The position numbers were made by a program, and so were the translations under genes. Shown one piece after another: positions 9,201 to 17,623 of a stretch of 64,000 bases of DNA (position 1 is its first letter; each line of letters starts with the position of its first letter). A model generated the notes under the pieces. The model was given only the letters and a program-made list of their open reading frames with translations, was not told the DNA's origin and did no database searches. The stretch is from Streptomyces sp. TSRI0281 (GTDB lineage: Bacteria; Actinomycetota; Actinomycetes; Streptomycetales; Streptomycetaceae): the NCBI RefSeq assembly GCF_001905125.1, contig NZ_LWLE01000009.1, positions 101,288 to 165,287 of the forward strand, given 5' to 3'.

Positions 9201-9931
9201 TCGCGCACCGGCACGGTGAAGCCGAGCCCCGACCCGAGGACGGCGACGTCCGTGATGTCGATCCTCGGCAGCGGCATGACCGCGAACAGGACATGCCCGG
9301 ACTGCAGAGCCGGGATACGTGCGGCGACCGGGCCGCCCCGGTCGAGCGCGTGGAGCGCGCGCAGGGCGGCGGACGAGGCGGTCAGCACCCACGCCGGCTC
9401 GGTGCGCCCCTCCCCCGGCGTCGCCGGCCGTTTCGCCTGCGCCGTCCGGCGGAGCAGCTCCTCGCCCAGCTCCTCCGGCAGGGTGGGGGCGTCGACCCGC
9501 ACGAGTGAGACCTCCAGCGGGAACTCCACGCCCGTCTGCGCCTCGTACAGCACCGCGAACGGCAGCGGATGGCCGAGGACCTCCGCGACGAAGGCCAGGT
9601 AGCGGTCGACCGCCACCCGCGTCCGGACCGTGCGTACCACGGTCCACGGCTTCTCCGGGGCCTTGCCCCGCACCGGGATCCTGGTCGGCCGTCCCTCGCC
9701 GTCGTACGACGGCACGGCGTACCCGTCCGCCGCCTCCCGCCCGCCGTCGAACGTCTCCCCACCCCTGCCCGGACCGTGCCCGGACCCGTACCGGGGCAGC
9801 ATCCGCTCGGCCCGGACGAGCCGCGCGGCGACGGCGCTGGTGAGCCGCTGCCGCAGCGCCTCCAGGGCCTCCGGCCCGGGTTCGCCCACGAGCGAGACCC
9901 GGACCGGCACGCGGATGTGGATCTCACCCAT
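6224..9931 (-). CDS. Large putative effector with C-terminal deaminase-like domain (effector 1)
   Basis: About 1235 aa. The N-terminal part carries the signature DGYAVPSYDGEGRP near residue 70, shared with effector 2. A long mixed region follows, then a hydrophobic segment (near EVVNLIVVGVGALVVGW) and Ala/Gly-rich helices, a proline-rich linker (roughly residues 930-985), a charged helical stretch, and a C-terminal toxin-like domain. That domain has HAE near residue 1147 and CSSC near 1186-1189, the zinc-ligand pattern of the cytidine-deaminase fold used by many polymorphic toxins. It could deaminate DNA, RNA or free nucleosides; the substrate cannot be read. The ATG at 9931 is preferred; a GTG at 9949, directly after the previous stop, is possible. 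No adjacent immunity gene is visible. Confidence 0.65.
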   Translation of the reverse strand: MGEIHIRVPVRVSLVGEPGPEALEALRQRLTSAVAARLVRAERMLPRYGSGHGPGRGGETFDGGREAADGYAVPSYDGEGRPTRIPVRGKAPEKPWTVVRTVRTRVAVDRYLAFVAEVLGHPLPFAVLYEAQTGVEFPLEVSLVRVDAPTLPEELGEELLRRTAQAKRPATPGEGRTEPAWVLTASSAALRALHALDRGGPVAARIPALQSGHVLFAVMPLPRIDITDVAVLGSGLGFTVPVREAGFCVDPVLFAQVTGVPWEQYAQEFGAEEVTVWIRSAVVRPSSGPARGADGRVREDVVFLLLDRHTGGAAPHREPAARLFTQEGQDFPGLPEPVRRRAEWPDEPGTRVLYARAHLDLTPERIGAAIFRPVARQLVRLLLARLRAGEDAGRATDALLDEVGAPHVRGRLGSLFTYVLAELEREGALDEVFDAVDGTGRFALRARLLQHCAVTPYARHARVQRLRTALAAERASTALHAYVPGGTGRGAILLDHEEARRVPAGEVLMKGDEIYSRRVSGLRPKHGKVEALREHLLRERHRLVEEILTGQDTEVYDAKQFSALALARATRAAGLTEDDFEKVDVEYTIRLLEVIAAERDGLPSYDLRFEIVSRTVGSGEEWHRTAGPLVEPFGEFETRLVQWGMLRSGEALEVVNLIVVGVGALVVGWATGIVVILLRFAVQLGGGLRAIAGSITFSELLYVLKVVFGDEHLTPEGVAMAALEGYLGAVGFRFGTGAGNAVGTLSTRLLRNRVATGVARKLTMGVVSGASTAALDVFAHDLVDVTLRGGTGSDIRAYVGAMGSGALIGLFFSFVGDPVLRRAHEAVTKRLGPTVAKAAFIAQLFAGQGTTAEQWGAASAVGQQRMEQTLAGTLREAEAGTWAKAVGERLDEVGEELARLRTTSGPAAPKAVTGAEAAPRGAVPKAGVPKADPHATETPVPPGTPPPVLPPKAPSPGPVRPAGPPPRWRTRKELEAAARAGDPEAMAALHWYRTATHAELRALEPGDPLATAELNRRYGGPGRRWGPDLKPSSAAVQDRLRQDLTEVRADVEARRAQLPPDDPRQVPRKDPRGWEKKRTWGGGEEGEPVPPTAKAAAGYQGTIAVARSDIPALAEQRFDGGSFLALGEYEPTHQIRPGSKVTNIKAHGHAEQAVGQQLSNRIKGFTPAELAAARGRTVWIRVDQEVCSSCAAGLTGRVEQGVIGTLSRLHPDIVFEITADDTSKVYRLVGGRWAE

Positions 9932-9949
9932 GCCTGTCGCCGCTCTCAC

Positions 9950-10966
9950 CTACTCGGTGACCAGGACCATGACGCGCAGGCCTGAGCCGACCAGTTCCTT
10001 CTCGTCGTGGAGGGTGATGTCGAAGGTGTGCAGACTCCCGACCGGGGCCTCGGGATCGATCTGGACCTCCAGTTCGCTGGGGATGTCCTGCGGCATCTTC
10101 GCGTCCCTCTCGAAGGTCTGGCCGAAACCGGGAATCCCTTCGGCCTTCAGATCGAAGGAGAGCGGGCGCGGGCCCCGTGCGATGCGCTCGGTGCCCCACG
10201 AGGTCTTGAGCCGCAGCTCACCGTCTTTGGATTCGGAACCGTTGAACTCGATCTCGCGCTGACGGGAGAGGATGAACAACTCGTCCGCGGTGAAGCCGTC
10301 GATGTCCACGAGATCCATCTTGATCTGGTACGCACGCGGGTGCACGGTGGGCGATGAGGGCCGGGTCGTGTACACCACCTTCACCGGCTGCTGGATGGCC
10401 TGCTGAGTGGCAGGCAGGAGCTGGATGTTGCGCTGGCACTGGTGCGAATCCCCGTTGGGATTGAAAGGGTTCTCGTCCTGCGAGACGATCTCGTGGCTGC
10501 CCGGGTCCGGAGGGAGGGGGAAGGACCCTTCCTCGGTCTGGAAGACGTTGGCGATGAGGCACATGTGCCCGTCACCCTTGAGGTCGCCCGGTACGGGCGT
10601 CCACGGGCCGATCTTGACGACATTGCCGTCGTCCGCGGCGTTGGTACCGGAGCCCGACGGGATCCCCAGCTTCGCACCGTTGTTCTTGATGCAGTCGTTG
10701 AACGTCACCGGAACGCCCACGGTCGGGGTGAAGATGAACGTCTGGACCTGAACGTTCTTCATCTCCTGCTGGCTCTTGTTGGAGACGCGGACGTGGATGA
10801 AGGACGGCTGGCCGACCTTCGCCTTGTCGATGCCCGGTTCGAGCCAGATGCTGGCGTTGGCCCAGAACGGGGGATCCTCCCGGGTCCATGGCCGGGTCCC
10901 GTCGTCGACGGCCGGGCCGGTGGCCCTGCCGTAGTCGACGCTGACGTAGAGGTTTCCTTCTCCCAT
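9950..10966 (-). CDS. Beta-rich tail-associated protein, unknown function
   Basis: A 338-aa protein I do not recognise. The N-terminal half contains a CARDB/Ig-like stretch (VGQPSFIHVRVSNKSQQEM, then alternating beta strands). The C-terminal half has a second beta-rich segment ending VGSGLRVMVLVTE. No signal peptide or TM helix is seen. It lies 13 bp after the 203-aa gene and directly before effector 1, so it may be a fibre, an adaptor or an effector-loading protein. The start at ATG 10966 is chosen because upstream codons overlap the preceding gene. Confidence 0.6.
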   Translation of the reverse strand: MGEGNLYVSVDYGRATGPAVDDGTRPWTREDPPFWANASIWLEPGIDKAKVGQPSFIHVRVSNKSQQEMKNVQVQTFIFTPTVGVPVTFNDCIKNNGAKLGIPSGSGTNAADDGNVVKIGPWTPVPGDLKGDGHMCLIANVFQTEEGSFPLPPDPGSHEIVSQDENPFNPNGDSHQCQRNIQLLPATQQAIQQPVKVVYTTRPSSPTVHPRAYQIKMDLVDIDGFTADELFILSRQREIEFNGSESKDGELRLKTSWGTERIARGPRPLSFDLKAEGIPGFGQTFERDAKMPQDIPSELEVQIDPEAPVGSLHTFDITLHDEKELVGSGLRVMVLVTE

Positions 10967-10979
10967 GGGGAGCCTGCTT

Positions 10980-11591
10980 TCAGTCGAGGATGTACGAGAT
11001 CTGGAGAGAGGTGATGGTGGCGCTGCCCGCGCCGGCACCGATGAGGGTGGCCCTCACGGCGTAGCGGAACGCGGCCATGTCGACGCGCTCCTTGCCCGGT
11101 GCGATGTCCTGGGGGCTGTCGTACGTGCCGGTGCCGTTGACCACGGACAGGATCTCCTGGGCCGGGGCCGGCTGGACGGTCGAGCGGACCAGAGCGATGG
11201 TCAGCGAGCCGCCGGTGGTGTTCTTGCCCAGGGCACGGAACTTCAGCAGCTTCGCTCCGTCCGGCGGAGTGACGGCGATGATCCCCCGTGCGGTCTCCGA
11301 CGAACCCGGACGGCCCGCGACGCCGGTGGTGTCCAGCTCCCAGTTCGTTTCGCCCGCCAATGGCGCGAACACCGGCGCCACCGACAGTTTTCGCTCGACC
11401 GCCACGGGCGGCGCCCCGCTGGTCTTGATCGCGGTGTCAATGGTCTTCACCACCCCCGACAGCGTCTCCAGGTCCTTCTGCAGCGTGTCGAAACGGATGT
11501 TGAAGCCGTTCGGGCCGCTCGCGGAGACCCGGTCGCGGTTGTCCACCCAGGTGGTGTGCTTGAACGTCGGGGTGAAGACGATGTCGGTCAT
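10980..11591 (-). CDS. Small baseplate/fibre-like protein, unknown function
   Basis: A 203-aa protein. The N-terminus (MTDIVFTPTFKHTTWVDN) is followed by a helical stretch (IRFDTLQKDLETLSGVVKTI) likely to form a coiled coil, and then a beta-rich C-terminal domain of about 130 residues. A helix plus a beta head is typical of trimeric fibre or decoration proteins. The ATG at 11591 overlaps the stop of the upstream 742-aa gene (ATGA), with GGAGGG 5 nt before it. The function is inferred from position only. Confidence 0.6.
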   Translation of the reverse strand: MTDIVFTPTFKHTTWVDNRDRVSASGPNGFNIRFDTLQKDLETLSGVVKTIDTAIKTSGAPPVAVERKLSVAPVFAPLAGETNWELDTTGVAGRPGSSETARGIIAVTPPDGAKLLKFRALGKNTTGGSLTIALVRSTVQPAPAQEILSVVNGTGTYDSPQDIAPGKERVDMAAFRYAVRATLIGAGAGSATITSLQISYILD

Positions 11592-13816
11592 GGAGACCCT
11601 CCGGTCAGCTCTTTGGTGACCACCTCGACGCCCAGCGGGCGCAGTTCGGCGAGGAGGTGTGTGATGAGGTCCCGCTCCGCGGGTGTCAGGACGTGGCCGG
11701 CCAGGTCGGGATGCGGCCGGACGGTCATCTGGTACGCGCCCGGGCCGGTGGCCGGGCGGTAGGACGCCTGGACCCACGCGGGGCCCGGGTGGTCGCCCCG
11801 TACCGACATCTCGGCGGGGGCGGTGGTCAGAAGGGAGGCGGCGCCGTCGCCGGTGGACCAGACGAGGACGCCCAGCACGCCGACCTGCGACTCGGTGGGC
11901 GAGACGGTCAGCTTCGCCACCGCCCCGACCTCCAGGACACCGTCGGTCAGGCCCACCGCGCCCACCTCGACAGGATGGTCGCCGATCGCCTGACGAACAG
12001 TCACGACAGCGCCACTCACACTGACATGGGTGAAGCCCGCGCGGTGCGCCCCTACCGCCAACGCGCCGGGCGTGAGACCCGGGTGGGTCAGCCGCAGCTC
12101 CTGGCCCGCCCGTGCGAGCGGGGTGCCGGTCGGCTCGAAGGCGGCCTGGACGACGAGCTTGCCCGTCACCCCGCCGTCCCTCAGCAGGCCGACCAGCGCG
12201 TCCAGGAGCCGCGCCGCCTCGCGCCGCATCCGGTGATGGTTCGGGTCGGTGCCGTAGTCGACGTGCGCCGGGTCATCGTGACGGGCCAGGAACACCGGGT
12301 CGACCGGCACGCCCACGACGGGATCCGCAGGGGCGCGTGTGCCGTCGGCGCCGATGGCCGTGCCGTTGGCGAGCGGCCCCGGAAGGACCGTGATCTCCCG
12401 GGACACGGTCAGCGTGTGCGGTCCGTCGCGCAGTTCCGCCGTGACGACGACCCGTCCCGCCGCCTGCCCGGTGAGGGACGCCGTGGGCCCTTCCGCGGGA
12501 GCGGTGAATGTGCCCCGGCCGGGGCCGCAGTGGACCGTGCGCCAGCGGACCGTCGCACCGGACGGTGGAGCGGGCGTCACGCCCAGCGTGAGCTGCTGTC
12601 CCTCGGTCACCACCCCCGGCCCAGTGTTCATCACGAGCAGCTCGCCCGGCACGCACTCCGCGTACACCTGGCCGTCGGGTCGGTGGGTGACCACGTCGAA
12701 GCCGGCGCGGTGGGCGAGCGCGGCGAGCCGGCCCGCGCCGGTGGTGGGATGGGTGAGGAGCACCGCCCGGCCGGTCGCCCGCGCGTCCGCCGCGCCCGGG
12801 TCGAAACCGGAGGTCACCCGGACGCGGCCGGTGAGCAGCCCGGCCAGCCGACGGAGGGCCGCCTCCACCGCCGGCTGGACCCGGCCGGGCGCGGGCGGCG
12901 GTTGCCCCGGCGGGTACGGTCCCGGCGGCGGTGGCGCGATGTCCACCACGGCCGGGGCGAGGGCCGTCAGGTAGTACGGATCGAAGTACCCCTCCGACAG
13001 CGGCACGGCCGGACCGGTGCCGGTCCGCCCCAGTGGGTCGATCCACTGGCCGGGAAGCAGCGTGGCCGGTACCACCCGCAACCGCAGCAGCCCGCGCCGC
13101 AGCGGGCCGTTGGCGTCGTCGACGAGGAGAGGTTCGGCCGTGTTGCCGATGGGGCCGACCGCCGCGTTGAGCGCGGCGGCGAATCCGGCCGGTGTCGGCA
13201 GCGTCCAGCGGCGGGCGAGTTCCACCCGTCTCCGGTACGCCGTGTCGCTCTCGCCGCTGGACCGGACGACGCCGAGGCCCGCCCCGTGCAGGTCGAGGAC
13301 ACGCCCTCGTACCTCCTCGGCACGGGGCGAGCGGACGGCGACCGTGCGCCCCAACTGGGCGCGCAGATGGTCCCGTTCCCAGCCGACGATCCACAGGAGT
13401 TTGCCCATCGTGCCGAGGAGGGCGGTCAGCCGCCAGCGTTCCTCCTCGGGACCCGGGGGCCCCGACGACTTGATGCCGCTGAGCAGGCCGGTGGACCGGG
13501 GCAGGGCGGCCGTGGTACCCGCGAGCAGCCCGTCCGGCAGGGTCACCTCGACCGTGCCCCCCGGATTCTCGCGGAGGGTGAAGGTGACGGTCGTGCCGGG
13601 AAGCACGTCTTTGCGGGCCTGCAGGACGTAGAGCGGATCGGGAGTGTGTCCGAACACCGCGGAGTGGACCTTGAAATCGTACAGCTCGATGGTCCGGCCC
13701 CGCACGACCAGGTCGAGGTGGTCGGCGCCCCGGGCGAACGGGGTGGTGAGCCGCAGCGCCATGTCGGTGGCCGCGAGCGGCGGAGGCGCCGCCCCGGTGG
13801 CGATGGCGGGGCTCAT
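11588..13816 (-). CDS. Large baseplate/tail protein downstream of baseplate J
   Basis: A 742-aa protein in the place where P2-like phages and R-type tailocins encode tail protein I or a fibre. The first 330 residues look like a baseplate component (WRLTALLGTMGKLLWIVGWERD; SGESDTAYRRRVELARRW). A proline-rich hinge follows near residue 370 (PPPPGPYPPGQPPPAP), then two related blocks sharing RAGFDVVTH / RAGFTHVSV, each followed by Ig-like sequence (GPGVVTEGQQLTLGVTPAPP; EVGAVAKLTVSPTESQVG). The ATG at 13816 overlaps the baseplate J stop (ATGA) and has GAGGTGG 6 nt upstream. The exact role is unassigned; it may be a wedge-fibre fusion. Confidence 0.6.
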   Translation of the reverse strand: MSPAIATGAAPPPLAATDMALRLTTPFARGADHLDLVVRGRTIELYDFKVHSAVFGHTPDPLYVLQARKDVLPGTTVTFTLRENPGGTVEVTLPDGLLAGTTAALPRSTGLLSGIKSSGPPGPEEERWRLTALLGTMGKLLWIVGWERDHLRAQLGRTVAVRSPRAEEVRGRVLDLHGAGLGVVRSSGESDTAYRRRVELARRWTLPTPAGFAAALNAAVGPIGNTAEPLLVDDANGPLRRGLLRLRVVPATLLPGQWIDPLGRTGTGPAVPLSEGYFDPYYLTALAPAVVDIAPPPPGPYPPGQPPPAPGRVQPAVEAALRRLAGLLTGRVRVTSGFDPGAADARATGRAVLLTHPTTGAGRLAALAHRAGFDVVTHRPDGQVYAECVPGELLVMNTGPGVVTEGQQLTLGVTPAPPSGATVRWRTVHCGPGRGTFTAPAEGPTASLTGQAAGRVVVTAELRDGPHTLTVSREITVLPGPLANGTAIGADGTRAPADPVVGVPVDPVFLARHDDPAHVDYGTDPNHHRMRREAARLLDALVGLLRDGGVTGKLVVQAAFEPTGTPLARAGQELRLTHPGLTPGALAVGAHRAGFTHVSVSGAVVTVRQAIGDHPVEVGAVGLTDGVLEVGAVAKLTVSPTESQVGVLGVLVWSTGDGAASLLTTAPAEMSVRGDHPGPAWVQASYRPATGPGAYQMTVRPHPDLAGHVLTPAERDLITHLLAELRPLGVEVVTKELTGGSP

Positions 13817-15144
13817 CGGGGCACCACCTCGATGCTGCTGAGCGACGAGTCGCGGGTGAACAGCGCCATCTCGGTCGGCCCCATGACCAGACTTTCGCCG
13901 ACGGGCGCCTCCACCGCGCCCAGTTGGTACGGGACGGTGCCGAAGCCGAACCGGCCGAACGCGGGCGGGCAGCGCCGCAGATGGAGATTGCGTACATCGG
14001 TGACGCCCGGCTCGTCCACGAGCGCGCACATCACCCGGGCGTACAGGACGTCGTCGCCGAGCCGCAGCCGGCCGATGTCGTGGGCGAGGCGGGCCAGGAT
14101 GCCGGTCTCCACGGCGGCCGGATCGAACCGGGGATCGACGACGACCTCTGCCCGCACCGCGACCTCGATGTGGTCGGCTTCCACCACGTTCACGTGCACA
14201 CCGATGGGGCGGACCCGTTCGACGGCCGCCGCCACCAGGTCATGGACGCCTGTCACCGGCGCCGGGCCGCCGCTCGTCGTCAGCCACGGGCGGGGCCCTC
14301 GGTGAGCGACCGCGACCTCGGCGAAGTAGGGTTCGCCGATCCGGCGTTCGGCGCTGAACACGCGCTCTCCGAAGTCGAATCCGTCGAAGAAGACCTGCGA
14401 CACGTCGAGGCCGCCCAACTCGTCCGTCACGCGCGCGTCCACGACGTCCTCGATGCGGAGCGCCGCCTGTCTGACACTGTCCGTGGTCCACAGTGCGTGC
14501 GGCAGGGCGATCAGTCGGTCCCGGTACGAGGCATCGTCCTCGGGTGGCAGCGGGCCGGTGAACGGCGCCGGGTTGGAGAGGACGAGCGTCGCCCCGGCCC
14601 AGTCCGCCAGGTACTCCCGCTCGTGCTCGGGATGGACCCGGGTGACCGTCTCGGCCGCCACCGCGTCGTCTCCTGCCTCCAGAGCCCGCACGGTGACCGT
14701 CGCCTTCGGGGCGCCGAGGGTGAGGACGACCGGCTGCTCGGTGGCGAACACCCGGGCGGGCGGGAAGCCGGAAGGCGGCGCCGTGGTCAGGAGCAGCGTG
14801 CCCTCGGGCACCACGTACGCCCGGTTCGGCGCCGCGTTTCCCAGAGTGAAGGTGATGTCGCCGGTGCGCCGCCCGGCCCGGCGGGGCAGCCCCGCGTCGT
14901 CGCCGAGCAGACCGAGCGCGGTGCCCGTCGCGGTGGCCGGGAACTGCGCGTAGAAGAGGGTCTCCATCCGCTTCCACAGCTCGGAGTCCTCGGCCGCGGC
15001 CACCTCCAGGATCTTGCCGAGGGGGCTGGCGGCCCGTACGTCGGCATCGTCGCCGAAGGCGATCCTGGCCCGCGCCCGGCTCTCGGCGAGAAGTTGGTCG
15101 ATTCCCTTGAGGACGAAGCCCTCGTCCGTCACGCCGTACGTCAT
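13813..15144 (-). CDS. Baseplate J-like wedge protein
   Basis: A 443-aa protein with the arrangement of the baseplate J family (P2 gpJ / T4 gp6-like wedge). It opens with an N-terminal segment (LLAESRARARIAFG, SPLGKILEVAAAEDSELWKR), has the G-x-x-R-x-TG segment near residue 90, a central PPEDDASYRDRLIA motif, and a C-terminal part with RPIGVHVNVVEA. This protein connects the gp25-like wedge to the rim of the baseplate. The ATG at 15144 has GGAGGT 7 nt upstream and begins 3 bp after the gp25-like stop. It is one of the most confident assignments in the cluster. Confidence 0.85.
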   Translation of the reverse strand: MTYGVTDEGFVLKGIDQLLAESRARARIAFGDDADVRAASPLGKILEVAAAEDSELWKRMETLFYAQFPATATGTALGLLGDDAGLPRRAGRRTGDITFTLGNAAPNRAYVVPEGTLLLTTAPPSGFPPARVFATEQPVVLTLGAPKATVTVRALEAGDDAVAAETVTRVHPEHEREYLADWAGATLVLSNPAPFTGPLPPEDDASYRDRLIALPHALWTTDSVRQAALRIEDVVDARVTDELGGLDVSQVFFDGFDFGERVFSAERRIGEPYFAEVAVAHRGPRPWLTTSGGPAPVTGVHDLVAAAVERVRPIGVHVNVVEADHIEVAVRAEVVVDPRFDPAAVETGILARLAHDIGRLRLGDDVLYARVMCALVDEPGVTDVRNLHLRRCPPAFGRFGFGTVPYQLGAVEAPVGESLVMGPTEMALFTRDSSLSSIEVVPR

Positions 15145-15147
15145 GAC

Positions 15148-15579
15148 TCACACCTCCAGGTCCGCCGACACGGCGGTGGTCCGGCCGTCGACGGTCTCCA
15201 CGACGACCTCCACGGTCCATTTGCGGCGGTCGTCCGGGGGGTGGGTGAAGGTCACCGCCGTCACCTCGTTCACCCGTGGATCGGCGGCGAGGGTGCGCAC
15301 GATCTCCAGTCGCAGCAGCTCCCGCACCGCGGGCAGCCCGCCGGGCGCGCCGAACGCCCCCTCGACGCTGAGCCCGTACCGGCCGTCGAAGCGGTCGGAG
15401 CCGTACGGCGTGAGCAGGGACAGCGTCAGCGCCTGGACGAGATTGGCGAGTCCCCGCACCTCCGCCAGGCTTCCGTTCCGTACGACGAGATCGCCGTCGT
15501 CCAGGAGCAGGCCGAGCCCCAGAGGGTCGTTCACCGCCGCCGGGGCGGCCGCGCCGGGATACTCCGTCACCGTCGTCAC
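15148..15579 (-). CDS. GPW/gp25-like baseplate wedge protein
   Basis: A 143-aa protein of the gp25/gpW baseplate family, which seeds sheath assembly in contractile tails and type VI secretion. Typical elements: the N-terminal DLLVRNGSLAEV-like turn, LVQALTLSLLTPYGSDRFDGRYG (the usual 'G-E-x-x-x-P-x-x-G' region in variant form), LRLEIVRTLAADPRV, and a C-terminal strand with VEVVVETVDGRT. The GTG at 15579 overlaps the stop of the PAAR-like gene (GTGA) with AAGG before it; a second GTG at 15570 is an alternative. It sits directly before baseplate J, as in most contractile systems. Confidence 0.8.
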   Translation of the reverse strand: MTTVTEYPGAAAPAAVNDPLGLGLLLDDGDLVVRNGSLAEVRGLANLVQALTLSLLTPYGSDRFDGRYGLSVEGAFGAPGGLPAVRELLRLEIVRTLAADPRVNEVTAVTFTHPPDDRRKWTVEVVVETVDGRTTAVSADLEV

Positions 15580-15926
15580 CTCGCCTTCAGGACGCTCTGG
15601 CCGGGCGACACGACGCTCCACAGCACGGGCTTGGCAGGGGAAGCGAGGGTGAGGCCGCGGGCCGTGGCCAGGGCGACCGGGGTCCCTCTGACGAGCAGGC
15701 AGGTACTGGCCCCGTCCGTGAGGCTCGTGACCTTGCCGCACGGCAGCAGCCCCGGAGTGGCCGCGGTGGGGAGGTTGGTGCAGGCGGGGACCGTCGCGGC
15801 GAGCAGGTCGCTCACGAGCAGGACCGGGTTCCCGGCGACGGTCAGGGAGTTCTGGGTAGGCACCACCACGAGCGGGGCTCCATGGTCGCACCGGATGTCG
15901 GCGGAGCTGGTGAGGACCTCAGGCAT
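15576..15926 (-). CDS. PAAR-like spike tip candidate
   Basis: A 116-aa beta-rich protein encoded right after the spike. It contains spaced Cys/His and Gly residues (RCDHGAPLVV, ACTNLPTAATPG, LPCGKV, STCLLVRGTPVAL), which could bind a metal as in PAAR tips. The length fits a standalone PAAR-type cone capping the spike. A canonical PAAR motif is not present, so the call rests on size, composition and position. The ATG at 15926 shares one base with the spike stop (TGATG). Confidence 0.55.
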   Translation of the reverse strand: MPEVLTSSADIRCDHGAPLVVVPTQNSLTVAGNPVLLVSDLLAATVPACTNLPTAATPGLLPCGKVTSLTDGASTCLLVRGTPVALATARGLTLASPAKPVLWSVVSPGQSVLKAR

Positions 15927-17623
15927 CAGGTCACCTGCACCGCGTTGCCGTCCAGGGACAGACTCACGGTCCCGTTGGTGAACATGATCTTCCTTCCTGA
16001 GGTGCTGACGGTGACCGCCCCGGTGGTGTCCACCTTGATCGTGGTGCCGGTGTGGTGCTCGATGGTCACGGTGTCGTCCTTGGGCGGCGTGGGCCGGGTA
16101 CCGACGGTCGGGAGCTTCCCCGTGCCGACGTGAATGTGCAGACCCCGCGCCTGGATGACCCGGCCGCCGGCCGCGTCGGTCAGGTCATTGACGCCCGGGC
16201 CGTCGGGGCTGCCGTCGGGGCCGAGCCGTGTCGGCAGGGAGAGCCAGTAGTCGCCGGGGCGCGGCTCGGGCGCCTTCGCACCCAGCGTGCGCGGCCACAA
16301 GTACCCCACCACGGCTGCGTCGTTGACGAGGTCCCGGTTGTGCGCGAGGAGCGCCCGCATCCCGGGGTAGACCGGTGTCATCAGACCGCACGGCCCGAAG
16401 GCGAACGGCGACGCGACGGGCTTGTCGAGCAGCTGCGCGTCCCCGATTCCCCCCTGCACGCTGGGCGCGCCCATGGACGGCGGCGGGGACTGCCCGTACT
16501 TCAATGACACCTGATGGCCTTTGCCCCGGTACGTGGTGATCTCGCCCACGTCGACCGACGGCCGGGCCTGCCGGTCGCGGTCAGCGCGCGCCTCCATGCG
16601 GTCGACCACCCCGCGTACCCCGCCGTCCAGGACCTCGGCGGTCTCACCGGCGGGGACGGCCACGACCTGGACGTCGCACACGTAGCCAGTGCGCCCGCCG
16701 AAGCGGTGAAGGACCCGGGTGACGCGCAGTGGGCCGGGCGGCGCGTCGATTCCCTTGACGGTCGCCACCTGGCCGACCCGCAGACCGGGGTGCCCCAGGA
16801 CGACCAGGTCGAGCGAGGTGCGGGGCGGCGGCCGCTCCTCGTCCGGCGCGATCGCCGCCGTGTCCTCGCCCTGGGAGTCCCCGCACGAGACGAGATTGAG
16901 CTCCGGGTCGAACGGTACGGGGGCCAGGTCGTCCTCCGCGCCGACCGCCGGACCGATCCAGATCTCCTTGTCCCGGATGACCACCGGGGCAGGCACGGAC
17001 GCGGCGAGGTCCCGCAGGACGCCGAGCGCGGACGGGCCACGCACGGTGTGGTCGGTGAGGTCGGCCGGCAGCTTCGAACCGCCGGCGAGCGTGAGCTTGG
17101 CGGCTTTCGCGATCCGCTGTGCGAACTCCAGCGCGTCGCAGGAGTTCGCGCGGTGCTCAGCCACCCCCAGCTTGCGCAGTGCGAACCCGGCCGCGTCCTG
17201 CCCGGTGAGGCGCACCCGGTTCAGGCCGTCCTCTCCCACCCAGGAGGTGATCCTGAGGATCCGGCCCTGCATCACCGGGGCGTCGACGCTGCCCGGCTCG
17301 TCGAAGTAGCCGAGCCGCACGACCGCCTTCAGCGGGATGTCGACGATCTTCGAGCGGAGCATCTCGACGGTATCGCCGGGGACATCGACGAGCAGCACGT
17401 CGAACGTGCCCGCCACCGCCCCCTCGTTCATCGTCACGGTGATCTCCGCGTCGAGGACGAGCGAGCCGTCGAAGATGTGGTTGGAGACCTTCAGCGGCAG
17501 CCCTGTGAGACCGACCAGGGAGGCGACGGCGCCCGCCACCGCACCGGCGACCGCGCCGAACGGCGAGTCCTCCGGCGGCTCGTCCTCGTCCACCGTCACG
17601 CTGTAGCGGATCACCAGGCTCAT
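15926..17623 (-). CDS. Tail spike / VgrG-like hub protein
   Basis: A 565-aa protein. The N-terminal 330 residues resemble the late-control-D/gp27-like hub (LTGQDAAGFALRKLGV, DALEFAQRIAKAAKLT, PALGVLRDLAASV-type segment). A gp5-like OB part follows, and the C-terminal 60 residues form a regular beta repeat (DDTVTIEHHTGTTIKVDTTG, then VTVSTSGRKIMFTNGTVS). That repeat fits the triple beta-helix of a membrane-puncturing spike. The ATG at 17623 overlaps the stop of the 114-aa gene (ATGA). It should sit at the centre of the baseplate, tipped by the neighbouring PAAR-like protein. Confidence 0.8.
   Translation of the reverse strand: MSLVIRYSVTVDEDEPPEDSPFGAVAGAVAGAVASLVGLTGLPLKVSNHIFDGSLVLDAEITVTMNEGAVAGTFDVLLVDVPGDTVEMLRSKIVDIPLKAVVRLGYFDEPGSVDAPVMQGRILRITSWVGEDGLNRVRLTGQDAAGFALRKLGVAEHRANSCDALEFAQRIAKAAKLTLAGGSKLPADLTDHTVRGPSALGVLRDLAASVPAPVVIRDKEIWIGPAVGAEDDLAPVPFDPELNLVSCGDSQGEDTAAIAPDEERPPPRTSLDLVVLGHPGLRVGQVATVKGIDAPPGPLRVTRVLHRFGGRTGYVCDVQVVAVPAGETAEVLDGGVRGVVDRMEARADRDRQARPSVDVGEITTYRGKGHQVSLKYGQSPPPSMGAPSVQGGIGDAQLLDKPVASPFAFGPCGLMTPVYPGMRALLAHNRDLVNDAAVVGYLWPRTLGAKAPEPRPGDYWLSLPTRLGPDGSPDGPGVNDLTDAAGGRVIQARGLHIHVGTGKLPTVGTRPTPPKDDTVTIEHHTGTTIKVDTTGAVTVSTSGRKIMFTNGTVSLSLDGNAVQVT

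Noticed and set aside
6098..9508. 1136-codon plus-strand open frame across effector 1
   Set aside because: Low-complexity Arg/Pro/His composition typical of antisense frames in GC-rich DNA; the minus strand has coupled starts and motifs.
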